A stretch of 64,000 nucleotides of DNA from Rhodobacteraceae bacterium SB2 (GCA_001642945.1 LGRT01000023.1:186001-250000), one strand, 5' to 3'; shown: positions 1 through 8,556, numbered from the stretch's first letter. The notes: generated by a model from the letters alone, not told the origin. A program made the numbers and translations.

Positions 1-771
1 GATTTTTTCAACCCACCTGTTATTGTCGTTGGTGTTGACGGCATCAATTCTGAAGTAAGAGCAAAAATTATACTTCAAATATATCAGGATTTTGTATGTG
101 AAAAATTTGTTGTTTCGACTGCAACAGCGGAATCTATTAAATACGCGAGTAACACTTTCCACGCCTTAAAAGTTTGTTTCGCTAATGAAGTGTCAAAAGG
201 AGTTTCTAAGTTTGGTGTTAATCCTAACGAAGTCTTGAGAATATTTAGAGCTGATTCACAGCTCAACATCTCAGAAGCGTATCTAAAGCCCGGTTTTGCT
301 TATGGGGGATCGTGTCTAGAAAAAGACCTGACATCTTTTGTTTCTCAATGCAGATCAGCAGAACTGCCGTTACTAAAGGCGATATCTGTTTCGAACGATA
401 CAATAATAGAAGAGTTTTATTATAAAGTGACTAATCTAGGTGAAAAGTTTATTGTGAATGGTTTAAGTTTTAAAGAAAACATAGATGACTTGCGCAAAAG
501 CCCATTCGTGACATTGGTGAAAAAATTATTGTCTGATAAGAAATACGTGTATGCTTATGACGATAACCTAGAGAACATTTACGGCGAGAACCGTACTATT
601 TTAGATCACTTGAATAAACATCCAAATTTCCAACTGAACAGAACATTTCCCTCAAAAGAAAAACCAATAACGATTTATTGTCATAACAAAAGACATAATC
701 TTACGCCTGAAAATCTTGATCCAGATTATTGTTTATTCCCAAGTGAAAATATTCGGGCGGTATATGAATGA
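1..771 (+). CDS. UDP-glucose/GDP-mannose 6-dehydrogenase family, 5' end missing
   Basis: The reading frame is open from the first base, so the N-terminal NAD-binding half lies outside the window. What is visible is the middle helix (ESIKYASNTFHALKVCFANE) and the active-site loop GGSCLEKDL, whose cysteine is the thiolate that carries the substrate during the two-step oxidation of a nucleotide-sugar C6 alcohol to a uronic acid. Most homologues have Pro where this protein has Glu (GGSCLPKD). The C-terminal NAD/UDP-binding domain follows. Its stop overlaps the next glycosyltransferase start (ATGA), and the AT-rich neighbours are polysaccharide genes, so it probably makes a uronic acid precursor for an exopolysaccharide. 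UDP-glucose versus GDP-mannose specificity cannot be decided from this fragment. Confidence 0.88.
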   Translation, partial: DFFNPPVIVVGVDGINSEVRAKIILQIYQDFVCEKFVVSTATAESIKYASNTFHALKVCFANEVSKGVSKFGVNPNEVLRIFRADSQLNISEAYLKPGFAYGGSCLEKDLTSFVSQCRSAELPLLKAISVSNDTIIEEFYYKVTNLGEKFIVNGLSFKENIDDLRKSPFVTLVKKLLSDKKYVYAYDDNLENIYGENRTILDHLNKHPNFQLNRTFPSKEKPITIYCHNKRHNLTPENLDPDYCLFPSENIRAVYE

Positions 772-1880
772 GAATACTATTTATTTGCACTCGTGAACCT
801 TCAGAAGCAGGTAAGGCAGATCAAATAACTACAGTTAAAGCAATTGAATATTTGCGGCGTAAAGGCATCGCGGTGGAAGTATTAGTTCTATCACAAATTA
901 GCAAGTGGCTCTTACCTTTCTGTATATTGAAAGGGATTATTAACCTAGTTCCGTTTCAAGTTGAGTTATATCGTTCAAATGAGAATAAACACTTGATAAT
1001 GAGAGCTTTAGGATCTCAAAAATTTGATAAAGTTTATTTGCATTTAATTCGGAGCGCATCACATATTAATATACTAGATAATCAAAATATTTATCTTGGC
1101 ATGCAAGTATCGCAATATCTCAATTATGAACGAACAAGCAAACAGCTTCATTTTGGGTTAAAAAAGATAACCTACCTTATTGAGGCGAAACTCTGTAAGG
1201 TTTACGAACGCCGCATCGTAAACCAAGTACGTAAAATAAATTTTGTTGGTACCTTTGACAGTAAATATATTTCATATTCACAGGTAGAGCTTGAAAAAGT
1301 AACCTCCGTTCCGCACGGTGTAGACATCGCTGATGCTGCTATTGATGACAAGTCAAGAGATCTTGTTTTTTTGGCAAACTTCTCCTCTGAGCCAAACCAA
1401 ATTGCTCTCAAACATTTAGTCGAAGAAATTATGGAACTGGTATGGACGGAAAATTCCAACATAAGTCTATCTGTTGCCGGCCGTAACATCCCGAGTTGGG
1501 CGTATAATTACACTGATGAAAGGATACGCATTATTGGTGAGGTTGAATCGGCTCATAATTTTATTGGTGCACACAAAATATTTGTTAATCCTGTTAGAGC
1601 CTCCGCAGGGATGCAAAATAAAGTTTTAACATCGTTGATAGCTGGAACCCCGGTAGTGACGTATAGTACAGCAGTTGAGGGTATGAATCTGGAGAATGAA
1701 CTTGTGTTTGAGGCAGCTGATACTATTGATAATTTTGCAAGGCTTGTCACTACGGCGATAAGTAATTATCCAGAGCAAAACACTATAATGCGTGTAGCAA
1801 ACAGTGTGGCAAAATCTTGGAGCTGGGAAACACTTCACGATCGTTGGGCCAAAGAATTCTTAGACCTTGATTTACAATGA
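768..1880 (+). CDS. glycosyltransferase, GT-B fold (GT4-like)
   Basis: A 370-residue protein opening with MRILFICTREPSEAGKADQ, a typical GT-B N-terminal strand and loop. The C-terminal half has the nucleotide-sugar binding arrangement of glycosyltransferase group 1 proteins: a VFLANFSSEPN strand, AGRNIPSW, IRIIGEV, an NPVRASAGMQNKVL segment and GTPVVTY followed by the acidic EGMN stretch. It resembles the sugar transferases of exopolysaccharide loci. The start overlaps the stop of the dehydrogenase gene by four bases, indicating one transcript. It probably adds one sugar to a lipid-linked repeat unit at the inner membrane; donor and acceptor are unknown. The gene is markedly AT-rich compared with genes after 9.5 kb. 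Confidence 0.8.
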   Translation: MRILFICTREPSEAGKADQITTVKAIEYLRRKGIAVEVLVLSQISKWLLPFCILKGIINLVPFQVELYRSNENKHLIMRALGSQKFDKVYLHLIRSASHINILDNQNIYLGMQVSQYLNYERTSKQLHFGLKKITYLIEAKLCKVYERRIVNQVRKINFVGTFDSKYISYSQVELEKVTSVPHGVDIADAAIDDKSRDLVFLANFSSEPNQIALKHLVEEIMELVWTENSNISLSVAGRNIPSWAYNYTDERIRIIGEVESAHNFIGAHKIFVNPVRASAGMQNKVLTSLIAGTPVVTYSTAVEGMNLENELVFEAADTIDNFARLVTTAISNYPEQNTIMRVANSVAKSWSWETLHDRWAKEFLDLDLQ

Positions 1881-1981
1881 GAGATTGGAGTGAGGAAAGC
1901 AAACATGGGTAAATCTTGGTTAGTTGAAAACTTAAGGTACAACTTTGATTATTGCCCGTGAACAAATGATTGGTTTCTAAG

Positions 1982-3049
1982 ATGACAGATGTTTTGTACC
2001 TAAATCTTGATAAAAACTTAATTAAAAACGGATTAGGTGGGAAGCGGCATATTGAAGGAATTATTGAGAGCTGTCCAGGTCATATTCGATTATCAGTCGC
2101 TTCTGTCGATGCACATAACTTACAGGGAAATTATAGTGTGATCAATCTTGATCGCATATATTTCTATTATCAAATTTTCCTATTAATGCGGAGGTCAAAC
2201 TTCTCTGCGGTAATTGTCAGGAAAACTTTATTTGGAATGTATTTGTTTGCCGGTTTATTACTTATATTAAGGTTATATAAACAGCAACCAAAAGCGGTAA
2301 TTGAATTTAATGGAATTTCTGGAGACTTTAGGATAAAAAATAGGCTTATAAGGTTTATATTTTTGATTATCAATATTATACCGCTCTACTTTTATGATTA
2401 CGTATATGCGGTAAATAGTAATATCCGGGATAGAATAGTCAAATTTCAGTCAAATTTATCGGAAAAAATTTTGGTATGTGCGAATGGATGTTTCATTGTA
2501 AATAACCAAAGGTGCATCGCTAGTAAGCCTTATTCCAAATTCCAATTTGTATTTTATGGGTCAAATCAGGATAAATACCATCTCTACGACTTCTGCATGC
2601 ATATAAATAAGTTAGCAGAAGGCTATCATATAGATTTAATAGGATATGGATTTGAATCTTTTAATGAGTTCAAGAATGTTCGGGTACTCGGCGCAATGTC
2701 CTCAACACAATTTACTGAGTATCTGATGTCTCAAGAATGCATTCCGATAGGTATTATTCCACTAGATAATCTATTTGGTCAAGTAAACATTGTACCAATT
2801 AAAGCAATGGATTATATCAGTTTTGGCCTACCTGTGTTACATTCGGTGCACTGTTTACATTCGTTTCGAGGTAATTTGAGTTTTTGTGAAGCGGATATTT
2901 ATAATCCGAGTAATTTTAAAAGTAAATTGGCCCATTTTTCCAAAATTCTGGATAAACCGGAGTCCGTGAGGAGTAATATAGAAGAATTAAGATACAAGTA
3001 CTCGTGGAAGCGTAATTTGGAGCCATTATGGTCAGCGTTAAAAGACTAG
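1982..3049 (+). CDS. putative glycosyltransferase of a polysaccharide locus
   Basis: About 355 residues. I place the start at ATG 1982 (MTDVLYLNLDKN); a TTG four codons upstream is the only longer choice and has no better ribosome site. A hydrophobic stretch near residues 75-95 and another near 120-140 could lie against the membrane. The second half has a glycosyltransferase group 1 layout: an FYGSNQDKYH strand and turn, a VRVLGAMSS segment, and PIKAMDYISFGLPV, which corresponds to the donor-binding helix. Similarity is weaker than for the upstream enzyme. It is followed, with a 22-base overlap, by the Wzy-like gene. AT-rich coding suggests acquisition with the whole sugar locus. Confidence 0.62.
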   Translation: MTDVLYLNLDKNLIKNGLGGKRHIEGIIESCPGHIRLSVASVDAHNLQGNYSVINLDRIYFYYQIFLLMRRSNFSAVIVRKTLFGMYLFAGLLLILRLYKQQPKAVIEFNGISGDFRIKNRLIRFIFLIINIIPLYFYDYVYAVNSNIRDRIVKFQSNLSEKILVCANGCFIVNNQRCIASKPYSKFQFVFYGSNQDKYHLYDFCMHINKLAEGYHIDLIGYGFESFNEFKNVRVLGAMSSTQFTEYLMSQECIPIGIIPLDNLFGQVNIVPIKAMDYISFGLPVLHSVHCLHSFRGNLSFCEADIYNPSNFKSKLAHFSKILDKPESVRSNIEELRYKYSWKRNLEPLWSALKD

Positions 3050-4212
3050 CTTCATATTTATCACTATTGCTGATTAGTTTTCCATATGTAGGGTTTATAC
3101 CAAATTTTGATACTCAGCCGCTGTTTGTATTACCTCTTATATTACTGACATTTTTCACGAAATTTTCCATATTTAGTGTTCTGTTATTCGTATCTTTAGC
3201 GGGTATATTTTTACTTGGTACCTTAGTAAACATTGACAAGCACTCCGCTCGCTCACTTGTCCATTTCTGCGCATTGATCGCTTATTTTCTTATCTATATA
3301 AATTATGAAGAGTTGAAACGCTTTTTTACTGAAAAATTCTTTAGAGTTGTTATCTATGTGTACCTTGCGGTTGGCTGCGTGCAACTTTTGTTTGTAACAG
3401 ATTTTTTGACTTTTTTGACGTCGAGAAGTAAAACTGAAGCTCTTTTGGCATTTGAATCTGGAAGGGGTGTTGTCTCGCTCACCGCAGAGCCTAGTCATTT
3501 CGGAATGACTCTGTTATTTTTATTTTTGGCATATTATTTGGCTGTCAAAATAGGCTCCCCAAAAAACAAAATGCACCATATTGCAGGATCGCATATCGCT
3601 GTTCTTCTCGCGTCATTTCTCGGTGTGATTTTGTTATCGCAGTCTATTTACGCAATTGCATTATTTACGATTTTAGCATTCTATGTTTTATTTACCGAGC
3701 GAAAATATTACGTATTATTATTTCTTGTTTCATGTTGCATTGGCGTCGTATTGTACGTATTGTCTTTAACTATTGCGAACCTTCGAATTTTAGAAATGTT
3801 ACAACTACTTTGGTTGCAGCCTAGTTTATTGCTCGAACAAGGTGCATTTGCCAGGTTAATGAACATTCCAAGGACTTTATTTGGTAGTTACCTTTTTTGG
3901 CCTTATGGCACGGGCACTAGCAATCCAGATGCTGTTTATTTTACGATTTCTACGCCCATAGGTGATTTCTATACATCCATAAGAGATAGAGCATCTGGTG
4001 GGCTCTTGGAATTCGTTTTGATTTATGGAGTTTTTGGATTACCGATTGTATTGTTGTTTATCTGTGTTTTGCTATGTTTAGTTTTCGTAAACCGTTCAGT
4101 TTTGTCTGTTTACCTTTTACTGTTACTTACTATTGCGGGCCCGGTAGTTCAGCCGATACTTGCTGCACTGGTGATAGTTTATGTTCGTTCGGGGTTGTAT
4201 CGCATAAAGTAA
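3028..4212 (+). CDS. multi-pass membrane protein, O-antigen/EPS polymerase-like (Wzy-type)
   Basis: A 394-residue, very hydrophobic protein with roughly ten predicted membrane segments. A loop at about residues 145-160 carries GRGVVSLTAEPSHFG, a pattern often seen in Wzy and EpsG/O-antigen ligase family proteins. A second hydrophilic loop near residues 285-330 ends in TSIRDRASGGLLEFVLIYG, where polymerases usually have the large periplasmic loop. Wzy proteins are poorly conserved, so the call rests on topology, the EPSH motif and position among glycosyltransferases. It would join repeat units on undecaprenyl diphosphate in the periplasm. The start overlaps the preceding gene by 22 bases, suggesting coupled translation. 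Confidence 0.66.
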   Translation: MVSVKRLASYLSLLLISFPYVGFIPNFDTQPLFVLPLILLTFFTKFSIFSVLLFVSLAGIFLLGTLVNIDKHSARSLVHFCALIAYFLIYINYEELKRFFTEKFFRVVIYVYLAVGCVQLLFVTDFLTFLTSRSKTEALLAFESGRGVVSLTAEPSHFGMTLLFLFLAYYLAVKIGSPKNKMHHIAGSHIAVLLASFLGVILLSQSIYAIALFTILAFYVLFTERKYYVLLFLVSCCIGVVLYVLSLTIANLRILEMLQLLWLQPSLLLEQGAFARLMNIPRTLFGSYLFWPYGTGTSNPDAVYFTISTPIGDFYTSIRDRASGGLLEFVLIYGVFGLPIVLLFICVLLCLVFVNRSVLSVYLLLLLTIAGPVVQPILAALVIVYVRSGLYRIK

Positions 4213-4386
4213 TGCTATGAAATTTTGAAGCTATATTTTTTCCAATGTTAGGCATATTGGTTCTCTGTAGGTTTTATTCTATTTATGACAACACTAATGT
4301 TTTAAATGAGACCGACTTGGCCTACTCACATTGATATCATAACATGCTTGTAAATGTAGCAACGTGTTAAGTGGGGCATTGTCTGC

Positions 4387-5226
4387 ATGTTATCAAATAT
4401 TCTGGTTATGCTATTTGTATTCTTGAGCACACTTTTTACGCTCCTATTTATCCACCGTGAGCGTGAAACGTTTGCAAAGCGAGCCGACCGCCACGTTAAT
4501 GCACGACAAGCGGTTCATACGGTTCCGACTCCAAGGGTAGGAGGGATCGCCATTGCGGTTAGAATTCTCTCTGGAGCGCTTTTGTCTGGCAATGATTTAT
4601 TCGGGACACTTCTTTGGACCACTTTGCCGATCTTTGTTATTGGCCTACTGGAAGATTTAGAGCCTGATACACCGCCGTCTTTGCGACTTGGGGTCGCGGC
4701 ACTCTCCGCTATCTTGGCAATTCTTGTTTTGAATATGCATATCACACGTGTCGACATCCTAATGTCGGTGACTATGGTCGGCATGGCCTTCACAATTTTT
4801 GCGTCGACTGGAATGACTCACGCTATCAACTTAATCGATGGCTTGAATGGACTATCTAGCGCTGTTGTGATTGCAATTATGGTCACTTTTGGGCTTGTTG
4901 CTCATCATTACGGGCATGCAGACCTTGTGGTGATGAATGCAGTCGTCTGTGTCGCCTTCATTGGATTTATGTGTGTGAATTTCCCCAACGGGCGTGTTTT
5001 TTTGGGGGACGCGGGCGCCTACTCCATCGGGCATCTGATAGCCTGGAATGCGATTGTACTTTTGAACCGCGAACCTGACATTTCGGCTTGGGGAATTTTA
5101 CTGATCCTTCTTTGGCCAGTTGTGGACACTCTATTTGCTATGGTCCGGCGCCTTGTGACTGGGCTGTCCGTCTCTCAGCCTGATAAGCTCCACTATCACC
5201 ATGTTTTGATGCGGCTCGTCCTGTAA
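4387..5226 (+). CDS. WecA/MraY-like polyprenyl-phosphate sugar-1-phosphate transferase, cut short by an in-frame TAA
   Basis: A polytopic inner-membrane enzyme of glycosyltransferase family 4 that would start a polysaccharide by moving a sugar-1-phosphate from a UDP-sugar to undecaprenyl phosphate. Signatures are clear: HTVPTPRVGGIAI near residue 42, GLLEDL near 85, the metal-binding NLIDGLNGLS near 145, FLGDAGAYSIG near 205 and a HYHH motif near 270, which matches the family HIHH. The frame then meets TAA at 5224-5226 and continues open for another 71 codons that look like the missing C-terminal membrane part. At 279 residues it is short against about 340-360 for the family. Key catalytic motifs precede the stop, so partial function is conceivable. 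A 174-base gap separates it from the sugar genes. Confidence 0.85.
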   Translation: MLSNILVMLFVFLSTLFTLLFIHRERETFAKRADRHVNARQAVHTVPTPRVGGIAIAVRILSGALLSGNDLFGTLLWTTLPIFVIGLLEDLEPDTPPSLRLGVAALSAILAILVLNMHITRVDILMSVTMVGMAFTIFASTGMTHAINLIDGLNGLSSAVVIAIMVTFGLVAHHYGHADLVVMNAVVCVAFIGFMCVNFPNGRVFLGDAGAYSIGHLIAWNAIVLLNREPDISAWGILLILLWPVVDTLFAMVRRLVTGLSVSQPDKLHYHHVLMRLVL

Positions 5227-5442
5227 ATGACACACGAGTCTATCGGAAAGAAAGAAGCAAATCCTATCGGTTCGTTCTTGTCTTGGCCCCTCATGGCAGT
5301 GCCATGCTTCTTGGGATATTCTATGATTGACGTCACTCGGGGGGCATTAATTGCAATTTTTGCGTTCACCCTTGCCTATGTCATCACGTATCATTTGCTT
5401 ATTCACAACGCCCTAAAACTCAGAAATCGAATAAGGAGCTGA
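5227..5442 (+). pseudogene. C-terminal remnant of the WecA/MraY-like transferase
   Basis: This 71-codon stretch is in the same frame as the preceding transferase and starts directly after its TAA stop with ATG. It has a short linker containing EANPIGSFLSWPLMAVP and then two hydrophobic segments. That pattern (an ANPL-like motif followed by membrane helices) is what I expect after the HIHH motif in bacterial WecA-like enzymes. Joined, the two parts give 351 codons, the usual family length. It may be a nonsense mutation, a sequencing error, or a split two-chain membrane protein. No Shine-Dalgarno sequence is evident before the ATG, although terminal re-initiation at TAA-ATG is possible. Confidence 0.65.
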
Positions 5443-5494
5443 TGTGTCACAGCTGCTGATTTTAAATTACTCTGCTCCGATGGAAAAATGATGC

Positions 5495-6400
5495 TTATTT
5501 CCAAATATTTTGCTGAGAAAACCGCAAATACCTCGAAACAGTCTCAGCATTTGACCATCCACCGGCGCGCATGATCGCTGCAATGTCATAACCTTTGATA
5601 AGTAAGTCCTGCGCAGCTCCAACGCGCAGCGAATGCCCCGAAACTTCCAAATCACTCGGCCGCTCACAGCGTTTCACCTTCACAACACTCTTTTTGATGA
5701 TTTCATTTACGTTCCTGTCGCAAATCGGGCGATTTAAACACTGTCCGTGATTAATTGCACAGAAAACGGCTTCAATTTCTTTAGGTTTCTTTCGAAACCA
5801 TGCCCGTAACAACTTAGCGCTCCGCTCAGAGCCAAACACAAGCCGACCACGTTCATACTGGTCGGTTTTGCTTTTTCTAATCATGCCCTTGAGTGCGCCG
5901 TCCTTCGTGAATTCCAAGTCTGTTGTTCGCAGTGCGACGAGTTCTGATCTTCGGGCAAGAAAATCATATCCCAGAGACAGCAGCGCTTTATTGCGTATGC
6001 CCGCGAGCGTATCCGGTTGTGTATCAATTATTTTCACTAAGAGACTATGATTGATGCCGACAGCCTGCTGCTGTTCTAGACACTTAGAGCGTTTTAGACG
6101 TCGGATCGTGAGATAGATTTCCTCGGTTTGTGTCTGGTCGTGGTACCCAAGAAGTTTGTTGATGCGCCTGAGACAGGACAGTTGCCGCTTGATCGAGGCG
6201 TAGCTGTAGTCAGCGGCCATGGCCTCAATGTATTCCCGTACACCGCCGGATGTCAGTGGAAACGGTTCAATATTTTTCACAAAGCACCAATCGACAAATG
6301 CCTTCGTGTCAGCATAATATGATTTGAGCGTGTTTGGGGCATAAGCACCCTTTAGAGTGTTAAAGGCTGTTTCAATGCTATGAATGTAGTAAAGCGACAT
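5495..6400 (-). CDS. tyrosine recombinase / phage-type integrase
   Basis: A 301-residue site-specific recombinase if started at the internal ATG 6400 (MSLYYIHSIETAFN); the open frame runs to 6529 but would overlap the divergent regulator. A SAM-like core-binding domain covers residues about 10-90. The catalytic domain holds Arg150 (ARRSEL), a lysine in the RKSKTD hairpin near 178, His256 and Arg259 (GHSLR), Trp282 (GGWSN) and the nucleophile Tyr291 (SRYLR). It cuts and rejoins DNA at specific sites, usually for integration or cassette exchange. It borders the interrupted transferase on one side and an accessory gene set on the other, suggesting it is the recombination module of a small genomic island. 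Its sites are not proven. Confidence 0.9.
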   Translation of the reverse strand: MSLYYIHSIETAFNTLKGAYAPNTLKSYYADTKAFVDWCFVKNIEPFPLTSGGVREYIEAMAADYSYASIKRQLSCLRRINKLLGYHDQTQTEEIYLTIRRLKRSKCLEQQQAVGINHSLLVKIIDTQPDTLAGIRNKALLSLGYDFLARRSELVALRTTDLEFTKDGALKGMIRKSKTDQYERGRLVFGSERSAKLLRAWFRKKPKEIEAVFCAINHGQCLNRPICDRNVNEIIKKSVVKVKRCERPSDLEVSGHSLRVGAAQDLLIKGYDIAAIMRAGGWSNAETVSRYLRFSQQNIWK

Positions 6401-6429
6401 ATGTCGTAAATCGCGCCATAAGGTTGTAG

Positions 6430-6675
6430 ATGTCAATAGTAGATTGTTCACAATTAAAGATGGCACGAAGTGCACTGGGCTGGTCCACTCAGAAGCTGGC
6501 TGAAAAAAGTCATGTAAGTTCAAGGACATTAAACCGAATGGAAACCGCGGAAGGTTTTGCGGTAGCTACGAAAGCGAACTTAAGCTTAGTTCAAAGAACA
6601 TTTGAAGAAGCAGGCATTGAATTCGTCGGCAGCATTGGGGAGGGCCCCGGTGTCCGCTTGTGGAAGCAGTCGTAA
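6430..6675 (+). CDS. small XRE-family helix-turn-helix regulator
   Basis: An 81-residue protein that is essentially a single helix-turn-helix domain. The segment MARSALGWSTQKLAEKSHVS followed by RTLNRMETAEG fits the XRE/Cro pattern, with the recognition helix at about residues 27-38. The C-terminal tail AGIEFVGSIGEGPGVRLWK matches a common ending of small alphaproteobacterial XRE proteins found on mobile elements. It is divergent from the integrase with only 29 bases between proposed starts, so it probably controls the integrase or itself. A palindrome sits just after its stop (6684-6699). Confidence 0.78.
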   Translation: MSIVDCSQLKMARSALGWSTQKLAEKSHVSSRTLNRMETAEGFAVATKANLSLVQRTFEEAGIEFVGSIGEGPGVRLWKQS

Positions 6676-6683
6676 ATGCGCGT

Positions 6684-6699
6684 GATATATGTATATATC
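6684..6699. promoter_or_regulatory. 16-bp near-perfect palindrome between xre-like gene and next gene
   Basis: GATATATGTATATATC reads the same on both strands except for the two central positions. It lies 8 bases after the regulator stop and about 100 bases before the next gene start. It could be an operator or an AT-rich promoter element; function is inferred only from symmetry and location. Confidence 0.3.
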
Positions 6700-6766
6700 C
6701 TTTCGGGTATGAATAAAAACACCCTGACTAATTCACGATACAATGGCGGCATATAGCGAATCATGG

Positions 6767-6782
6767 TATGGTGGGCACCATA
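6767..6782. promoter_or_regulatory. candidate operator, perfect 7+2+7 inverted repeat
   Basis: TATGGTGGGCACCATA has two perfect 7-base arms around a 2-base spacer. It ends 13 bases before the proposed ATG at 6796 and just before a good ribosome site (TAGGAG, 6785-6790). The position suits a repressor site controlling the two-gene operon that follows. The neighbouring XRE protein is the obvious candidate binder, but nothing in the sequence proves it. Confidence 0.4.
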
Positions 6783-6795
6783 TGTAGGAGCTACC

Positions 6796-7449
6796 ATGAC
6801 CCAGAATTCACACCTCCTCCCGAGTGACTTTGGTCTAAACAGCTTTCAAGAATTGATCTATCAACCTACCCATAGGGCAGGGGATCATATTGATGACTTA
6901 GACGCATTTCGGGACGCCCTTTTAACTGACCTCGCGCCCATACGGCCCCATGAGGCCGTCATGGCGGAAAACATCATCATGATTGAATGGGATATTGCTC
7001 AAATTCTCATTCAGAAGCGCCATATCGCGCGATCGGCTATTTTTGATGAGATCACCAACCAATATGTAAAACTTGCCAAACAAGAATTTTATGAGGAAGG
7101 GCGCCGGCAGCGTTTAGAAGAGAAAGAGCAAAATGACGATTTCTTTGCATCCATCACATCTTTCGGAGATTACGACGTCTTTGATCCGCATGACGCTAAA
7201 ATTGCGGCAAGTAAGGTTATCGCGCAGCTGAAATCAGGAAAGGTGGATCAAATTGAAAAGGCGCAAGTTCGAATAAAAGTGGACCTCCCATCCCCAGAGA
7301 CAATTTTGGCCGTGGTTTATGAAACAGGCTCGAAATATCGAGAATTGGATGACGTCTTGACTGAATTGGAAAAGCGGCGCCGACGCATTCTCGAGGATTA
7401 CAAAAATCTTCAGAGTGCGCGTGCAATTGAAGTGAAAGCTGCTGAATGA
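6796..7449 (+). CDS. conserved protein of unknown function, first of a coupled pair
   Basis: Not recognised as an enzyme. I choose ATG 6796 (MTQNSHLLPSDFG) because TAGGAG lies five bases upstream; the frame is open to 6763. The 217-residue product has an N-terminal segment with the pattern DLAPIRPHEAVMAENIIMIEW, resembling a family of alphaproteobacterial unknowns with a conserved acidic, Trp-containing helix often found on plasmids and islands. A strongly helical, charged region follows (residues about 90-130, and again about 185-215), probably coiled coil. Its stop overlaps the next start (ATGA). The two proteins probably act together. Membership in the mobile segment is inferred from the adjacent integrase. 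Confidence 0.6.
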   Translation: MTQNSHLLPSDFGLNSFQELIYQPTHRAGDHIDDLDAFRDALLTDLAPIRPHEAVMAENIIMIEWDIAQILIQKRHIARSAIFDEITNQYVKLAKQEFYEEGRRQRLEEKEQNDDFFASITSFGDYDVFDPHDAKIAASKVIAQLKSGKVDQIEKAQVRIKVDLPSPETILAVVYETGSKYRELDDVLTELEKRRRRILEDYKNLQSARAIEVKAAE

Positions 7450-8000
7450 GTTATGGACGAGTTTTTGAAACGAACAGTGACGCGCCGCAAGAGACTGATG
7501 TCTTGGAGCTTCTGCGCACAGGGGCTGAAGTGGCACGCAACAATGCGCGTAAGCACGGTCTCACAGCTGAGCTCGCGCCCAAATCTGTTTTGGAGTGGCA
7601 CTGCATCATCCTGAACGATCCCACTGCCAATTTACCTGTTATGGAGGCTCTCAGCTATCAGCAGCGTCTTGCCCTGAACCTAGCGCAAGCTGAAGTGCGT
7701 CTTCGGAGCGTGCTGCACGCCATCGAAGACTTTGAGCAGAAGCGTGATCCTCTTTTTGAGGAAAGGGCCAATCAAGAACATGATTATCAACTCTACCTCC
7801 GTTTTGCGCGCAATCGGAGTTTAGATAAATGGACGCGGGATGCATCAAAGATTCTTTTGCGGATTATTTTGAAAGAAATCCGAAAAAGTCAGAGACAGAT
7901 TGAAAATCGCGCGCGTCTCCTACAACGCTATAAACGGGAAGCGCTGTCAAAGCAGCGCAAAGCCCAGAAAGCCTGGTGTGACCAATTCAAAGAAGACTAA
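7446..8000 (+). CDS. conserved helical protein of unknown function, second of the coupled pair
   Basis: A 184-residue, mostly alpha-helical protein rich in Arg, Lys, Gln and Glu. After a short N-terminus (RVFETNSDAPQETD) it contains LAQAEVRLRSVLHAIEDFEQ and a very basic C-terminal helix with KSQRQIENRARLLQRYKRE, suggesting nucleic-acid binding or coiled-coil pairing. Translation is coupled to the upstream unknown gene through an ATGA overlap. I recognise no catalytic motif. A regulatory or structural role on the island is possible but not shown. Confidence 0.55.
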   Translation: MSYGRVFETNSDAPQETDVLELLRTGAEVARNNARKHGLTAELAPKSVLEWHCIILNDPTANLPVMEALSYQQRLALNLAQAEVRLRSVLHAIEDFEQKRDPLFEERANQEHDYQLYLRFARNRSLDKWTRDASKILLRIILKEIRKSQRQIENRARLLQRYKREALSKQRKAQKAWCDQFKED

Positions 8001-8062
8001 AATCCAAAAACCCGAAACGAAATCCCTCACAACCGATAGGAGAAATATTCACATCTGAATAG

Positions 8063-8407
8063 TCAAACGCGGTGCTTCCGAAGCCTGCGATAGAGCAGCG
8101 CGAGCACAATTCCGAGCCCCACACCGGCAATATCTGCAATCCAATCCTGCATATCCGCGCTGCGCCCAAAGGAAGGCTGTATGAGCTCGATGAGACCGCC
8201 AAATGCGCTTGCACCTACAAAGACTGGAATGAGCCCAATGCGGCCTGTACGCGCCAGTGGAAAGGCCAGAGCTGCGAAGGCCACGAGGTGTACGAATTTG
8301 TCGGTGCCATCTGGCGCTGGGGGCGGCTGATGGATCGGCCAAAGCATGGCCACTGTCAGTACAGCCGTGACAATCAATGTGAGCGGGATATCGAGATATT
8401 TGCGCAT
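8063..8407 (-). CDS. VanZ-like family membrane protein
   Basis: A 114-residue membrane protein with about four hydrophobic segments. The motifs DKFVHLVAFAALAF and GGLIELIQPSFGR with ADMQDWIADIAG are the hallmark of VanZ-like proteins. These small integral membrane proteins are widespread in alphaproteobacteria, where they are not tied to glycopeptide resistance and have no assigned biochemical role. It stands alone, converging on the coupled unknown pair (62 bases between the ends). The start is the only ATG giving a signal-anchor-like first helix. Confidence 0.8.
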   Translation of the reverse strand: MRKYLDIPLTLIVTAVLTVAMLWPIHQPPPAPDGTDKFVHLVAFAALAFPLARTGRIGLIPVFVGASAFGGLIELIQPSFGRSADMQDWIADIAGVGLGIVLALLYRRLRKHRV

Positions 8408-8496
8408 GTAAACCGCGTATAGGCGCTGGGCCTAGAACACAAGGAAAAGCTAAGATTTTGGAGATTCGCGGTTAAGGCGAAAGCGGCGTTTAATCA

Positions 8497-8518
8497 GAGG
8501 GTTGGGGGTTCCGATAAG
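8497..8518 (+). repeat. left copy of 22-bp imperfect direct repeat flanking the toxin-antitoxin pair
   Basis: This copy and the one at 9268-9289 match at 19 of 22 positions, ending in an identical 13-base core GGGTTCCGATAAG. They lie about 100 bases before the antitoxin start and 26 bases after the toxin stop. They could be recombination sites or duplication scars marking a mobile cassette. Confidence 0.55.
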
Positions 8519-8556
8519 GGCAAGGGTTCGGGTAAGTGGTGTTCAGATGCTTGCAT

